A stretch of DNA of 42,536 nt. Origin: Caldithrix sp. Its GTDB lineage: Bacteria; Zhuqueibacterota; Zhuqueibacteria; Thermofontimicrobiales; Sulfurfontimicrobiaceae. The position numbers and the translations under genes are program-made. The stretch is from NCBI GenBank assembly GCA_020722815.1, contig DYKB01000062.1, positions 1 through 42,536 of the forward strand. The letters are read 5' to 3'. Of the stretch, positions 8,273-16,628 are shown piece after piece (within the stretch, counting starts at the first letter, position 1; every line of letters starts with the position of its first letter). Below the pieces are notes generated by a model that was not told where the DNA came from, did not search any database, and saw only the letters and a program-made list of their open reading frames with translations.

Positions 8273-9634
8273 ATGGAAAGTACAAAAATTCTATTGAAAG
8301 AATCTGAACTTCCACGCGCCTGGTACAATATTGCTGCGGATCTACCAAGTCTGCCGCCGCCGCCACTTCATCCGGGTACTAAAAAGCCAATCGGTCCGGA
8401 CGATCTGGCCCCGCTATTTCCAATGGGGGTTATTCTTCAGGAAGTCAGTCAGGAACGCTGGATTGAAATTCCGGAAGAAGTACTTGAAATCTATCGTTTA
8501 TGGCGTCCTTCCCCATTGATTCGTGCCCGAAGATTGGAAAAAGCGCTGGGAACTCCCGCTAAGATTTACTTCAAATATGAAGGCGTGAGCCCGGCTGGAA
8601 GTCATAAACCCAACACAGCTATTGCACAGGCCTATTATAATAAAAAAGAAGGTGTCAAACGCATTACGACCGAAACCGGTGCAGGCCAGTGGGGAAGTGC
8701 GCTCAGTCTGGCATGTAATTTCTTTGGTTTGGAATGTAAAGTCTACATGGTGCGTATCAGTTACAACCAGAAACCTTTCCGTCGATCCATGATGCAAACC
8801 TGGGGTGCAACTGTTTTGCCAAGTCCAAGCCCTGAGACCGCGGCCGGACGAAAAATTCTGGCTGAAAATCCAGATTCTCCTGGTAGCCTTGGTATCGCCA
8901 TCAGTGAAGCTGTTGAAGAAGCGGTTCAGCGCAAAGATACGAAATATTCACTGGGAAGCGTTTTAAACCATGTATTATTGCATCAAACCGTCATCGGAAT
9001 CGAGGCGAAAAAGCAATTTGAAGTCACTGGTGACTTTCCGGATGTTATCATTGGCTGCGTGGGGGGGGGTAGCAATTTTGCCGGTATCGCTTTCCCATTC
9101 TTACAGGATAAAATCAATGGAAAAGACATCAAAGTGATTGCGGTCGAACCAACCTCCTGCCCGACATTGACACGTGGACCTTATGCGTATGATTTTGGTG
9201 ATACCGCGCAGTTAACACCACTCGTGGCCATGCACACGCTGGGACATACGTTTATACCCGCTCCCATTCATGCTGGTGGATTGCGTTACCATGGTGTCGC
9301 CCCAATGGTCAGCCATGTCCTAAATCTCGGTTTGATTGAAGCCCGTGCCTATAATCAACTGGATTGTTTTGATGCCGCCGTTAAATTCAGTCAACTGGAA
9401 GGCATTGTCCCCGCACCGGAAACGGCACATGCCATAAAAGCAATGATTGACGAAGCCCTGAAAGCCAAGGAAGAAGGAAAAGAAAAGACAATTCTTTTTA
9501 ACTTTAGTGGTCATGGTCATTTTGATATGGCGTCTTATGATGCATACTTCGCCAAGAAATTGACCAACTATGCACTCCCGCAGGCTGAAATCGATAAAGC
9601 GCTGAAAATCATCAAAAATTACCCCAAACCCTGA
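8273..9634 (+). CDS. trpB: Tryptophan synthase beta chain, TrpB2 type
   Basis: A 453-residue PLP enzyme of the TrpB2 (TrpB-like) class, which condenses indole and serine to tryptophan. The PLP lysine is Lys112 in PAGSHKPNTA; TETGAGQWG (133-141) carries the catalytic Glu region, and the phosphate-binding GCVGGGSN is at about 262-269. The N-terminal extension rich in proline (about residues 24-36) and total length are typical of TrpB2, against about 400 for TrpB1. It stands alone: no trpA or other trp gene is beside it. The AAAGGAA ribosome site precedes ATG 8273. The Trp-codon leader upstream supports a real role in tryptophan supply or indole salvage. Confidence 0.93.
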   Translation: MESTKILLKESELPRAWYNIAADLPSLPPPPLHPGTKKPIGPDDLAPLFPMGVILQEVSQERWIEIPEEVLEIYRLWRPSPLIRARRLEKALGTPAKIYFKYEGVSPAGSHKPNTAIAQAYYNKKEGVKRITTETGAGQWGSALSLACNFFGLECKVYMVRISYNQKPFRRSMMQTWGATVLPSPSPETAAGRKILAENPDSPGSLGIAISEAVEEAVQRKDTKYSLGSVLNHVLLHQTVIGIEAKKQFEVTGDFPDVIIGCVGGGSNFAGIAFPFLQDKINGKDIKVIAVEPTSCPTLTRGPYAYDFGDTAQLTPLVAMHTLGHTFIPAPIHAGGLRYHGVAPMVSHVLNLGLIEARAYNQLDCFDAAVKFSQLEGIVPAPETAHAIKAMIDEALKAKEEGKEKTILFNFSGHGHFDMASYDAYFAKKLTNYALPQAEIDKALKIIKNYPKP

Positions 9635-9675
9635 TTGGAATTTTTCAACGCTATCTAATTTATCAAATCTAATAA

Positions 9676-9718
9676 AAACGCTGGTGTAAAGAATTGGAAC
9701 ACCAGCGTTTTTTATTTT
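9676..9718 (+). terminator. Rho-independent terminator after trpB2
   Basis: A perfect 12-bp stem, AAACGCTGGTGT (9676-9687) with ACACCAGCGTTT (9699-9710), 11-base loop, followed by a T-rich tract. It lies 41 bases after the trpB2 stop and closes a one-gene transcription unit. Confidence 0.92.
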
Positions 9719-9720
9719 TT

Positions 9721-9949
9721 TAATTCAAACTTCTCTACCCAAAGACGAACGAACCAATCAGATTAATCTCACGGTTCCCAATAAAAAAACACCGGCGACA
9801 CCGATCACATCGCAATACTCTGCGTCATCGGTGAAATCTGGGGCGCTGAATTATTTCAATGGATTCCTTTTCCCTTGCGAATTTCAAAAATTTTCCTATA
9901 TTTAGAGCTATAAATTTACTAACCAGTAGCAGAAACGAAAAAATTCAAG
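9721..9949. other. Intergenic region with degenerate dyad and possible ABC-F promoter
   Basis: The stretch holds a dyad CACCGAT (9799-9805)/ATCGGTG (9827-9833) continuing into a 'ggtgaaatctg' phrase that recurs at about 13930, so it is a dispersed repeat type. A possible promoter for the ABC-F gene is TTGCGA (9875-9880), 16-base spacer, TATATT (9897-9902). No small gene is evident. Confidence 0.4.
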
Positions 9950-11893
9950 ATGATTCATTTACATAATATCATCCTCTCCTTTGGTGAGCAGGTTATCTTC
10001 GATAATATCTCCTGGCACATTAAACGGCAGGAACGCATCGGATTAGTCGGGGCAAATGGTGCCGGCAAAACGACACTATTAAAACTGTTAATAAATCTTC
10101 ACCAGCCAGATCAGGGGAAAATTACAATTGCCAAAAATGTTACCCTGGGTTATTTACCCCAGGATCCCATCGAAGCCCGTGGTAAAGGCTTACTGGATGA
10201 GGTCCTGTCATCTGTCAGTGCGATTAAAACTATCGAACACGAAATTCATGAATTACAGCACTCGTTGGCTGAAGGTAACGCTGAAACAAAAGATTATCAA
10301 CAGCGCATGAACCGACTGGGCGTTTTGCAACATCAATTTGAAGCATTGGGCGGCTTTCAACTGGAGAATGAAGGAAAAAAAATCATCGCCGGCATGGGTT
10401 TCGAAGAAGGCGATTGGGAAAAGCCAGTGGAAACCTTCAGTGGCGGCTGGCAAATGCGAATTGCACTCGCCAAACTGTTATTGCAAAAGCCAACGCTGTT
10501 GCTACTGGATGAGCCCACCAACCATCTCGATATTCAGACCATGGAATGGCTGGAAAGCTATTTGCAAAATTATGATGGAACAATCATCATCGTTTCCCAT
10601 GACCGTTTCTTTCTCGAACGGATTGTCAAAAAGATCGTTTTGCTGGATCGCGGTCAATTACGGGAATATTCCGGCTCTTTTTCAAATTATGAAAAGCAGC
10701 GTAAGGTGGAAGAAGAACAACTCTGGCAGCAATATGAACGGCAAAAAGAGGAAATCACGCGGGTGGAACGTTTTGTCGAACGTTTTCGCTACAAGGCTTC
10801 GAAGGCCAGCCAGGTGCAAAGCCGGGTAAAACAACTGGAAAAGATGCAAAAAGTCATTCCACCTTCGGCGCAAAAGCGAATTCATTTTTATTTTCCAACC
10901 GCCACTTCCAGCGGGCGAATCGTCTTTGAAGCGCGGGATATTTCGAAAAGCTATAATGGAAAAGTCGTTTTTCGGGATGTCAACCTCCGTATCGAACGCG
11001 GGGAGAAAGTGGCACTGGTTGGCGTCAATGGCGCCGGAAAATCAACGTTATGCCGCATCATTGCTGACCTCGAAACCCAAACTGAAGGCGAGGTGGAGCG
11101 GGGGCTGAAAGTCAAAGTTGCCTTTTATAATCAATCTGCGGCGGATGCCCTGACCAGCGATAACTCGGTTCTCGACGAGGTTATGTCCATTGCCCCTTAT
11201 CTGGAAATGAGCCGTTTACGCACCTTACTGGGCTGTTTTCTTTTCACGGGTGATTCGGTTTATAAACCGGTCAGCGTTCTTTCTGGCGGTGAAAAAAGCC
11301 GATTGGCACTGGCGAAAATTCTGTTGCAGGAAACCAACTTTCTGGTACTCGATGAGCCGACGAACCACCTCGATGCCACGTCCAAAGAGGTGCTGCAGGA
11401 TGCATTGAAATCATATCAGGGCACGCTGGTGCTGGTAAGCCATGATCGCTATTTTCTGGATCAGGTGGTCGCGAAGGTCATTGAAATCAATCAGGGACAT
11501 GTGCGGGAATTTCTGGGAAATTATAGTTATTACCTTGACAAACGCGAAGAATTTACAATTTATGACGAACCCGCGGCCTCCACCGGGGAATTTGAAGCAA
11601 AAGCAGATTCGCCGAACATCAAAAAATCCAGAGAACAAAAGCGTCTTGAAGCCGAAGAGCGACAAAAACAATATGAAATCAAAAAGCAACATCAAAAGAA
11701 GCTGAAACCCCTCGAGTCGCGTATCGAGCAATTGGAGGCCCGCAAAATTGAATTGGAACAGGAAATGACCCGGCCAGATTTTTATTCAGATCCGGAAAAA
11801 ACGAAAGCCATCATGCTGGAACATAAACAGATTACGGCTGAATTACCGCAGCTTTATGCGGAGTGGGAAAAATTGGTGGAGGAACAGACATGA
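9950..11893 (+). CDS. ABC-F family ATPase
   Basis: A 647-residue protein with two ABC ATPase domains and no membrane segments. Domain 1 has Walker A GANGAGKTT (34-42), signature FSGGWQMRIALAK and Walker B LLLLDEPTNHLD. The linker (about 245-300) is charged and helical, as in the P-site tRNA-interaction motif. Domain 2 has GVNGAGKST (about 358-366), LSGGEKSRLALAK and FLVLDEPTNHLD. The C-terminus (about 550-640) is a Lys/Glu/Gln-rich coiled coil, as in Uup/YheS-type members. ABC-F proteins act on the ribosome; whether this is a housekeeping translation factor or a resistance protein cannot be decided. Start at ATG 9950 lacks a strong ribosome site. Confidence 0.9.
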   Translation: MIHLHNIILSFGEQVIFDNISWHIKRQERIGLVGANGAGKTTLLKLLINLHQPDQGKITIAKNVTLGYLPQDPIEARGKGLLDEVLSSVSAIKTIEHEIHELQHSLAEGNAETKDYQQRMNRLGVLQHQFEALGGFQLENEGKKIIAGMGFEEGDWEKPVETFSGGWQMRIALAKLLLQKPTLLLLDEPTNHLDIQTMEWLESYLQNYDGTIIIVSHDRFFLERIVKKIVLLDRGQLREYSGSFSNYEKQRKVEEEQLWQQYERQKEEITRVERFVERFRYKASKASQVQSRVKQLEKMQKVIPPSAQKRIHFYFPTATSSGRIVFEARDISKSYNGKVVFRDVNLRIERGEKVALVGVNGAGKSTLCRIIADLETQTEGEVERGLKVKVAFYNQSAADALTSDNSVLDEVMSIAPYLEMSRLRTLLGCFLFTGDSVYKPVSVLSGGEKSRLALAKILLQETNFLVLDEPTNHLDATSKEVLQDALKSYQGTLVLVSHDRYFLDQVVAKVIEINQGHVREFLGNYSYYLDKREEFTIYDEPAASTGEFEAKADSPNIKKSREQKRLEAEERQKQYEIKKQHQKKLKPLESRIEQLEARKIELEQEMTRPDFYSDPEKTKAIMLEHKQITAELPQLYAEWEKLVEEQT

Positions 11894-12266
11894 AATCCTC
11901 CTTACACGGCTCTGCGGTGAAATGCGGCGGCAACGCGCTGCGTCGAGTCACTTTATAAATAACTTTTAAATAAATTACGAGTCAGCTCATCATAGAATGG
12001 TCTATTCAAGGAGTGCTGCGTCTATGTCGCAGCCGCCGTCGGCGAATTTCAGGATTTACCGGTACTGCATCCGGCTGAAATTCAATTCATCATTTCGGTA
12101 AATCAAAATTAAATGCCAACTGCGTTGGCATGCATCCACACAGTGGATGCACTCCCGAGCTTTGTTATACCGTTCTGCGATGGAATGCAGCAGTGATGCG
12201 CAGCATCGAGTCAAATTTGATTTTATTATTTCAAGAAAAATAAATAAAAATTTTAAAATTTAATTT
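11894..12266. repeat. Repeat island: 40-bp direct repeat and GCACTCC hairpins
   Basis: No gene seen. Two diverged 40-base direct copies lie at 11911-11950 and 12174-12213; both begin TCTGCG and end TCGAGTCA. Between them are two copies of a hairpin family ending in GCACTCC: inverted at 12010-12033 (GGAGTGC then CTGCG/CGCAG) and direct at 12131-12157 (TGCATCCAC/GTGGATGCA then CTCCC). A third member is at 17402-17428. These look like dispersed REP-type elements. A 22-codon ORF that begins inside the ABC-F stop (11891) falls entirely in the repeat and is not counted as a gene. Confidence 0.65.
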
Positions 12267-12677
12267 TTGACGGAACAATTGATAGTAAATTTTTGTCAAT
12301 ATATTCTAACTCCTGAAACGAACTCTATAAAAAAATGTCAGAATGACAATGGATTCAAAAATATATCCAATTTCTTGCTCAACGATATTATCGAAAAATT
12401 TTTGAGCGTTGGAACTCCCCCAAAAATTATCCTTTTTGGATCACGCGCCACGGGAAAATCTCATTCAGAAAGCGATTATGATTTTCTGGTTATCGAAGAA
12501 TCCCTTGAAAAACGATATAAACGTGCAGCAAAATATCGCCGGGCTTTACAAATATTCCCGTTTGCGAAAGACATTGTCGTTTGGACTCCTGAAGAGGTTA
12601 TGCTGTGGGAAAATGTACCGCAGGCTTTTATTACAACAGCCTTAAGAGAAGGAACTGTCCTATATGAACGCAAATGA
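12267..12677 (+). CDS. MNT-type nucleotidyltransferase domain protein
   Basis: A minimal nucleotidyltransferase (pol-beta fold). The signature LFGSRATGKSHSESDYDFLV supplies the GS..D.D metal site (about residues 56-75), and FAKDIVVWTPEE carries the third Asp region. Such proteins normally pair with a HEPN protein as MntA/HepT-type toxin-antitoxin systems in which the nucleotidyltransferase AMPylates the HEPN toxin. The TTG start at 12267 is doubtful: the first 35 or so residues are not family-like, and the domain proper could begin near TTG 12374. A HEPN-like start overlaps the 3' end (next entry). Family call firm, start weak. Confidence 0.75.
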   Translation: MTEQLIVNFCQYILTPETNSIKKCQNDNGFKNISNFLLNDIIEKFLSVGTPPKIILFGSRATGKSHSESDYDFLVIEESLEKRYKRAAKYRRALQIFPFAKDIVVWTPEEVMLWENVPQAFITTALREGTVLYERK

Positions 12678-12769
12678 AAAGCTTGTACAGGGATGATTTC
12701 TTAAAACAAAAAGCGTATACCCTCCAAAAAATTCAAACTGACCATTTTAAAACAACAAAAGGACTTTCC
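12664..12769 (+). pseudogene. Possible remnant of the HEPN partner gene
   Basis: An ATG at 12664, overlapping the nucleotidyltransferase stop by 14 bases and preceded by AGAAGGA, opens MNANEKLVQG and then hits TGA at 12694-12696. A shifted frame continues with FLKQKAYTLQKIQ. HEPN partners of MNT proteins usually overlap the upstream gene in this way and start with a similar N-E-K-L-V-Q-like phrase. I infer a truncated, frameshifted 5' end of a HEPN gene that was cut off before the glycosyltransferase gene. The evidence is short and weak. Confidence 0.35.
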
Positions 12770-13483
12770 ATGCAGCTTTCAATCGTCATCCCCGTCTACA
12801 ACGAAGCAACCAAAATAAAAATGGATATTCGTGCTGCTGCGGCATTTTTAATTCAAAATAATATTTCAGGTGAAATTATAGTAGTGGACGATGGCAGTCA
12901 GGATAAAACCGCCAGTGTGGCACAACGAACATCTATTGACGCCTCAATTTCCCTCGATGTGATACATTATGATCAGCATCTGGGAAAAGGACATGCGGTT
13001 AAAACCGGAATGAAGTCCACTCAAGGCAATATTATTATGTTCATCGACAGCGGCTCGTGTGTACCCTATCAAAATATTCTACGTGGACTGAATTTGATAA
13101 AAGAAAATAAATGTGAAGTCGCCCATGCTTCGCGCACATTGCCAGCAAGCCGGATTGTCCGGCCGCATTTGCAAACACGGCGGCTCTCTTCCTGGCTTTT
13201 TCGCAAATTCATTACTTTGGTGATGGGCGTTCCGGCTTATCTAACCGATACGCAGTGCGGCTTGAAAATTTATAAAGGCGATATTGGCCGGGAACTGTAT
13301 CAGACGTGTGTGACCGATGGTTTCATGTTTGATATTGAAATCATTTTACAGGCGGTTAAAAAGGGTTATCGCATTCAGGAATTCCCCATCGAATGGACCG
13401 CCGATCTCGATAGCCGGCTTTCCCTCTCGCGGATGCCCTGGCGATTAATCACTGAATTATATCAAATTCGAAAGAGACTTTAG
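12770..13483 (+). CDS. Family 2 glycosyltransferase (DPM1/ALG5-like)
   Basis: About 237 residues from ATG 12770 (AAAGGA upstream). The GT-A fold is shown by LSIVIPVYNEA at the start, EIIVVDDGSQDKT and LGKGHAVKTGM, all typical of dolichyl/undecaprenyl-phosphate sugar transferases. DTQCGLKIYKGDIGREL and the FMFDIEIILQA block are also family features. The DxD-like position reads FIDSGSCVP instead of the usual D-A-D, so the second metal Asp is replaced. There are no C-terminal membrane helices. An in-frame ATG at 12674 would add 32 residues of non-family sequence and is rejected. Likely transfers a sugar to a lipid carrier or acts in envelope glycan assembly. Confidence 0.82.
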   Translation: MQLSIVIPVYNEATKIKMDIRAAAAFLIQNNISGEIIVVDDGSQDKTASVAQRTSIDASISLDVIHYDQHLGKGHAVKTGMKSTQGNIIMFIDSGSCVPYQNILRGLNLIKENKCEVAHASRTLPASRIVRPHLQTRRLSSWLFRKFITLVMGVPAYLTDTQCGLKIYKGDIGRELYQTCVTDGFMFDIEIILQAVKKGYRIQEFPIEWTADLDSRLSLSRMPWRLITELYQIRKRL

Positions 13484-13972
13484 AAAATAGATGAAATATA
13501 TTTTGTAAATTTTCAAATTATACTGCGAATTTCACAGATATAAAATTTTATATCAGCATAAATCCGTGTTATCCGCATCATTTGTCCCGGTACGTGTTCT
13601 ATCGTTTAATATTGGACGATAGCCTTATTCGTTTTAATAATTTTGACGATAATTATTTTGACTTTTATATTACTACTTAGTCAGATTAACTCCAACATCC
13701 CCCTAAATCCCCCTTCAAAGGGGGACTTTTAGCGATTCCCCCCTTTGAAGGGGGCCGGGGGGGATGTGAGTGAGCTTGAAATTACAAAATTTATATCGCT
13801 TAATGCATTCTGACTAAGTAGTAATATTTAGATCAAAAGATTTAATGTCAAAATTAATTGGGTCAAAATGATTAAAGCCGGGTATTAATCGTTTTGCCCA
13901 AAATGGTTTTGCTATTATTCTAAATCCTGTCGGTGAAATCTGTGCAATCTACGGTTTTTTATTATCGGATTA
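13484..13972. other. Intergenic region with repeat element
   Basis: Apart from the inverted-repeat element at 13667-13827, this stretch holds degenerate phrases such as 'aaatccgtgttatccgc' (about 13560-13576) and 'ggtgaaatctgtgcaatct' (about 13932-13950). These belong to the loosely conserved 'atctgtgaaatctgtg' intergenic repeats. No ORF or RNA gene is apparent. The genes on both sides converge on it. Confidence 0.55.
13667..13827. repeat. 161-bp MITE-like element with 19-bp inverted ends
   Basis: ATATTACTACTTAGTCAGA (13667-13685) is the exact reverse complement of 13809-13827. Inside is a second, GC-rich dyad: the CCCCCTTCAAAGGGGG palindrome (about 13709-13724) and its counterpart CCCCCCTTTGAAGGGGG (about 13738-13754), flanked by the inverted ACATCCCCC (13695-13703) and GGGGGATGT-type (13757-13767) sequences. 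The interior is the well-known 'cccctttgaagggg' type of dispersed palindrome, here framed by perfect TIRs. No coding content. Confidence 0.75.
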
Positions 13973-14902
13973 TCAAAAACCATATCTTGCCAGCCGAAAT
14001 TTGTCTTTATTATCCAAATCTTCTTCAAAAATAATTGCCTGAACATCTGGATGCGCTTTACAATAGGCGGCAATTTCTTCATGCGAAAGTATCATAAAAG
14101 CCGTCGAAAGGGCATCACCAGTGGCAGCAGAAGACGCAAAGGTCCAGGTAGCACGTTTCACCGCAACCGGTTGGGCGCTGCGGGGATCAATGATGTGCCG
14201 GCCTTTTTGTAAACCGGAACCGCTCATGGCCTTATCCACGAGAGACACATATTCCAACACCTGATCTGCCCGAAAAGGATGGCTGATTGAAACAGGCCAG
14301 CCTTCACTGCCCGGCGGTGTACCTGATGCCAGAACTGAGCTGGTTCCGCCATGGATTAAAAATGTATCGAGGCTCCATTCTTTCAGAAGGGCGGCCATTT
14401 TATCCACCGCATAGCCTTTTCCAAAACCGCCAAAATCCAGAAATAGCGGGCTGACAAGAACCTGCACGGTCAGGTTTGTTTCATCCAGCAACAGATGGTA
14501 AAGTCCGGTGTGCTCCTGCGCCCATTTAATTTCATCCGGAGTTGGATTTCGTAATGATTTATCCGGATTCAGCCAGCAATTCATCAAAGCGCCCACAGAA
14601 ACATCAAAAACACCACCGGTTTCAGCATATAGTTGAATGCAGGCTTTTAAGCACTCAAATGTATCAATCCCGACACGCACCGATTGACCCGCCTGTAATT
14701 TATTGATTCGGGCAACATCGCTGTTTTCATTGAATCGGCTCAAATCCAATTCCAGCCGTTCCAATTCCCGAAACGCTTCCCAGGCGGCCTGATAAGCATA
14801 GTGCTGATCTTCATGATAGATCAGAATCTCAAAAACAGTGGCCATAGCCTGATGCGAAAAGCGATGAAAGTCGTGCTGGATTTTATCGGGGATAACGAAC
14901 AT
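13973..14902 (-). CDS. apbE: ApbE-family FAD:protein FMN transferase
   Basis: A 309-residue flavin transferase that attaches FMN through a phosphodiester bond to Thr in target proteins such as RnfG, NqrC or urocanate/fumarate reductase domains. Visible motifs: MATVFEI near the N-terminus, FLDFGGFGKGYAVDKM (about 151-166), FLIHGGTSS, then SGSGLQKGRHIIDPRSAQP and SAATGDALSTAFMIL for the Mg/FAD site. There is no signal peptide or lipobox, unlike many periplasmic ApbE proteins, so it may work in the cytoplasm or the start may be mis-set. No obvious FMN-binding target gene is in the window. Directly upstream of the ATG lies a heptamer repeat and no ribosome site is visible. Confidence 0.88.
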   Translation of the reverse strand: MFVIPDKIQHDFHRFSHQAMATVFEILIYHEDQHYAYQAAWEAFRELERLELDLSRFNENSDVARINKLQAGQSVRVGIDTFECLKACIQLYAETGGVFDVSVGALMNCWLNPDKSLRNPTPDEIKWAQEHTGLYHLLLDETNLTVQVLVSPLFLDFGGFGKGYAVDKMAALLKEWSLDTFLIHGGTSSVLASGTPPGSEGWPVSISHPFRADQVLEYVSLVDKAMSGSGLQKGRHIIDPRSAQPVAVKRATWTFASSAATGDALSTAFMILSHEEIAAYCKAHPDVQAIIFEEDLDNKDKFRLARYGF

Positions 14903-14905
14903 ATT

Positions 14906-14954
14906 AATGGTTAATGGTTAATGGTTAATTGTTAATGGTTAATGGTTAATGGTT
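14906..14954. repeat. Tandem heptamer repeat (AATGGTT)x7 abutting the apbE start
   Basis: Seven head-to-tail 7-bp units occupy 14906-14954; six are AATGGTT and the fourth is AATTGTT, with an imperfect eighth unit after. The array begins 3 bases upstream of the apbE ATG (minus strand) and fills most of the gap to the Agl23-like gene. It supplies no Shine-Dalgarno sequence. Copy-number change could alter leader length. Confidence 0.85.
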
Positions 14955-14996
14955 AATTGAGAATTGGCATTGAAAATACAGATTGTAATGAGTTTT

Positions 14997-16628
14997 TTAT
15001 TTAAATTTTTCCTTAGAATTTATAAAATTACTTCTGGATGAGTCGAACCCGGCTTCCACCTGGTGCTGATAATCGAGATCCCATAATGTTTTTGTCAGAT
15101 AAGATCGGATTTCAATCCCTGGACGAATTTCCAGATAGTTTTCTACCAGTGGCAGATAAAGATTGCGCTGTCCGGGTGGCGGAATTTCATATAATTTATA
15201 CATCAGTTCCGGCTCCACCGCAGGTGAACAGATAATTAAAGGCGCCGGTGCCGTTGTGGTATCGACCCGACTCCACCAACCGACGTTTGGATAGGCGCGA
15301 AAATACCAGGGAAGCGGCCAGTAATCATCGCCGGGGCTGATGACTTCCATATAAAGCTCTTTTCCTTCGGGGACCGCCCGGGTGACTTCTTCCACACGCT
15401 GAACCAATGTCAATAAATCAGGCGACGTATGGCCATAAACATACGGATTCGTTGGATCAGCTTCATAACGATAATTTAATAAAATGCTCTGCCAGCCCAG
15501 ATGAAAAAGGGCGGTGGCACAAATAACCAGAAAAAGCCAGCGAAATTTTAAAACCTTTATATAATTGAAAAGAGTGACACCACCCGCACCAGCCAGTAAA
15601 ATCAAACCGTGTAAGAAACTAAGTCCACACCAGGGCGTTTTGTAAGAAATAAAAGTATAAAAAAGAATCAGAAAAAGTGTATAAAATGCAATTAATCTGA
15701 AAAACTGAATATCCATGCCGGCATTTTTTTTTATTCTGAAAATAGCCCAAACACCGATTACGGCCAAAAGCAAAATAAATCCCTCACTCCAAAACCAGCC
15801 ATTACCGGCTTTAAAGAAAAAAGTTTGAAAATAAAAATACCAAGGTTGATCATGAACATTCGGCTGACCGGTTCGGTGAAAATATTCGAAATACGTTCGA
15901 TAGGAGTCCAATATCCCCACCGGATGGGTAAAAAATGATGAATAAAACAGCGCGGAAGTACCAAGAGCAATAAAAATTATCAAAAGGAGGTGCTTTAAAT
16001 TTAATTTATTCAGAAATTCACGATAGTTTTTCAGTTGAAACCAATAAATTACCAGCAGCGATAAAGCCATTGCCACAAAATTAAGAATACAGGTCTCTTT
16101 GGTTGCATGGCATAATCCCCCCAAAATGCCCAGTCCAATGGCATAAACTATCTGTTTTTTTTGAAAGTACAACCAGCCAGACGTCATCACGCCAAAACTA
16201 AAACAGACCAGCAGCATCTCCTGGATATAGTAACGGCTATAATAAACCATCGACGGTGAAATAGCCGCCAGAAGCGAACTCAATAAAACGGCGGGCCAGC
16301 CCATCGTTCGAACTAAAAAAACGGCAATTCCAATCAGCAGGAGACCAAAAAACAACGGAACAACACGAAATAGTTTTTCGGATGTATCCGCCAGTATTTT
16401 TTTTCCCGTGAGCCAGGCAGGAATGAGCGTGAAATAATTCAGCGTGGGACCGTGGTATTCATGCCGATCATAGAGGTATTCGCCTTTTTCTAAAAGCGCG
16501 CCAAATTTAATCGCATGAACCGCTTCGTCCGTATGCATTGGACGCTGCGCCAATTTTGGCAGGCGCAGCATCAATGCGATTGATAATATCAAAAAAAATA
16601 AGAATGCAAATTTAAGATTTAATTTCAC
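14997..16628 (-). CDS. Agl23-like (TIGR03663) multi-pass glycosyltransferase-type protein
   Basis: A 543-residue membrane protein of the ArnT/PMT-like GT-C fold. After a first hydrophobic helix comes LRLPKLAQRPMHTDEAVHAI with the Asp-Glu pair (about residues 33-36) that marks the first luminal/periplasmic loop. About ten further hydrophobic segments follow, then a soluble C-terminal part from about residue 410. The DRHEYHGPTLNYFTL phrase is typical of the 'flippase activity-associated' Agl23/TIGR03663 group. Start is GTG 16628, overlapping the discoidin gene stop (GTGA), so translation is coupled. Likely transfers a sugar from a lipid carrier; donor and acceptor unknown. Confidence 0.78.
   Translation of the reverse strand: MKLNLKFAFLFFLILSIALMLRLPKLAQRPMHTDEAVHAIKFGALLEKGEYLYDRHEYHGPTLNYFTLIPAWLTGKKILADTSEKLFRVVPLFFGLLLIGIAVFLVRTMGWPAVLLSSLLAAISPSMVYYSRYYIQEMLLVCFSFGVMTSGWLYFQKKQIVYAIGLGILGGLCHATKETCILNFVAMALSLLVIYWFQLKNYREFLNKLNLKHLLLIIFIALGTSALFYSSFFTHPVGILDSYRTYFEYFHRTGQPNVHDQPWYFYFQTFFFKAGNGWFWSEGFILLLAVIGVWAIFRIKKNAGMDIQFFRLIAFYTLFLILFYTFISYKTPWCGLSFLHGLILLAGAGGVTLFNYIKVLKFRWLFLVICATALFHLGWQSILLNYRYEADPTNPYVYGHTSPDLLTLVQRVEEVTRAVPEGKELYMEVISPGDDYWPLPWYFRAYPNVGWWSRVDTTTAPAPLIICSPAVEPELMYKLYEIPPPGQRNLYLPLVENYLEIRPGIEIRSYLTKTLWDLDYQHQVEAGFDSSRSNFINSKEKFK

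Noticed and set aside
11411..11731. 106-codon minus-strand ORF opposite the ABC-F gene
   Set aside because: Phe/Leu-rich antisense reading of the Lys/Glu-rich coiled coil; no independent evidence.
11891..11959. 22-codon ORF overlapping the ABC-F stop codon
   Set aside because: The whole frame is made of the 40-bp dispersed repeat whose second copy (12174-12213) does not keep the frame.
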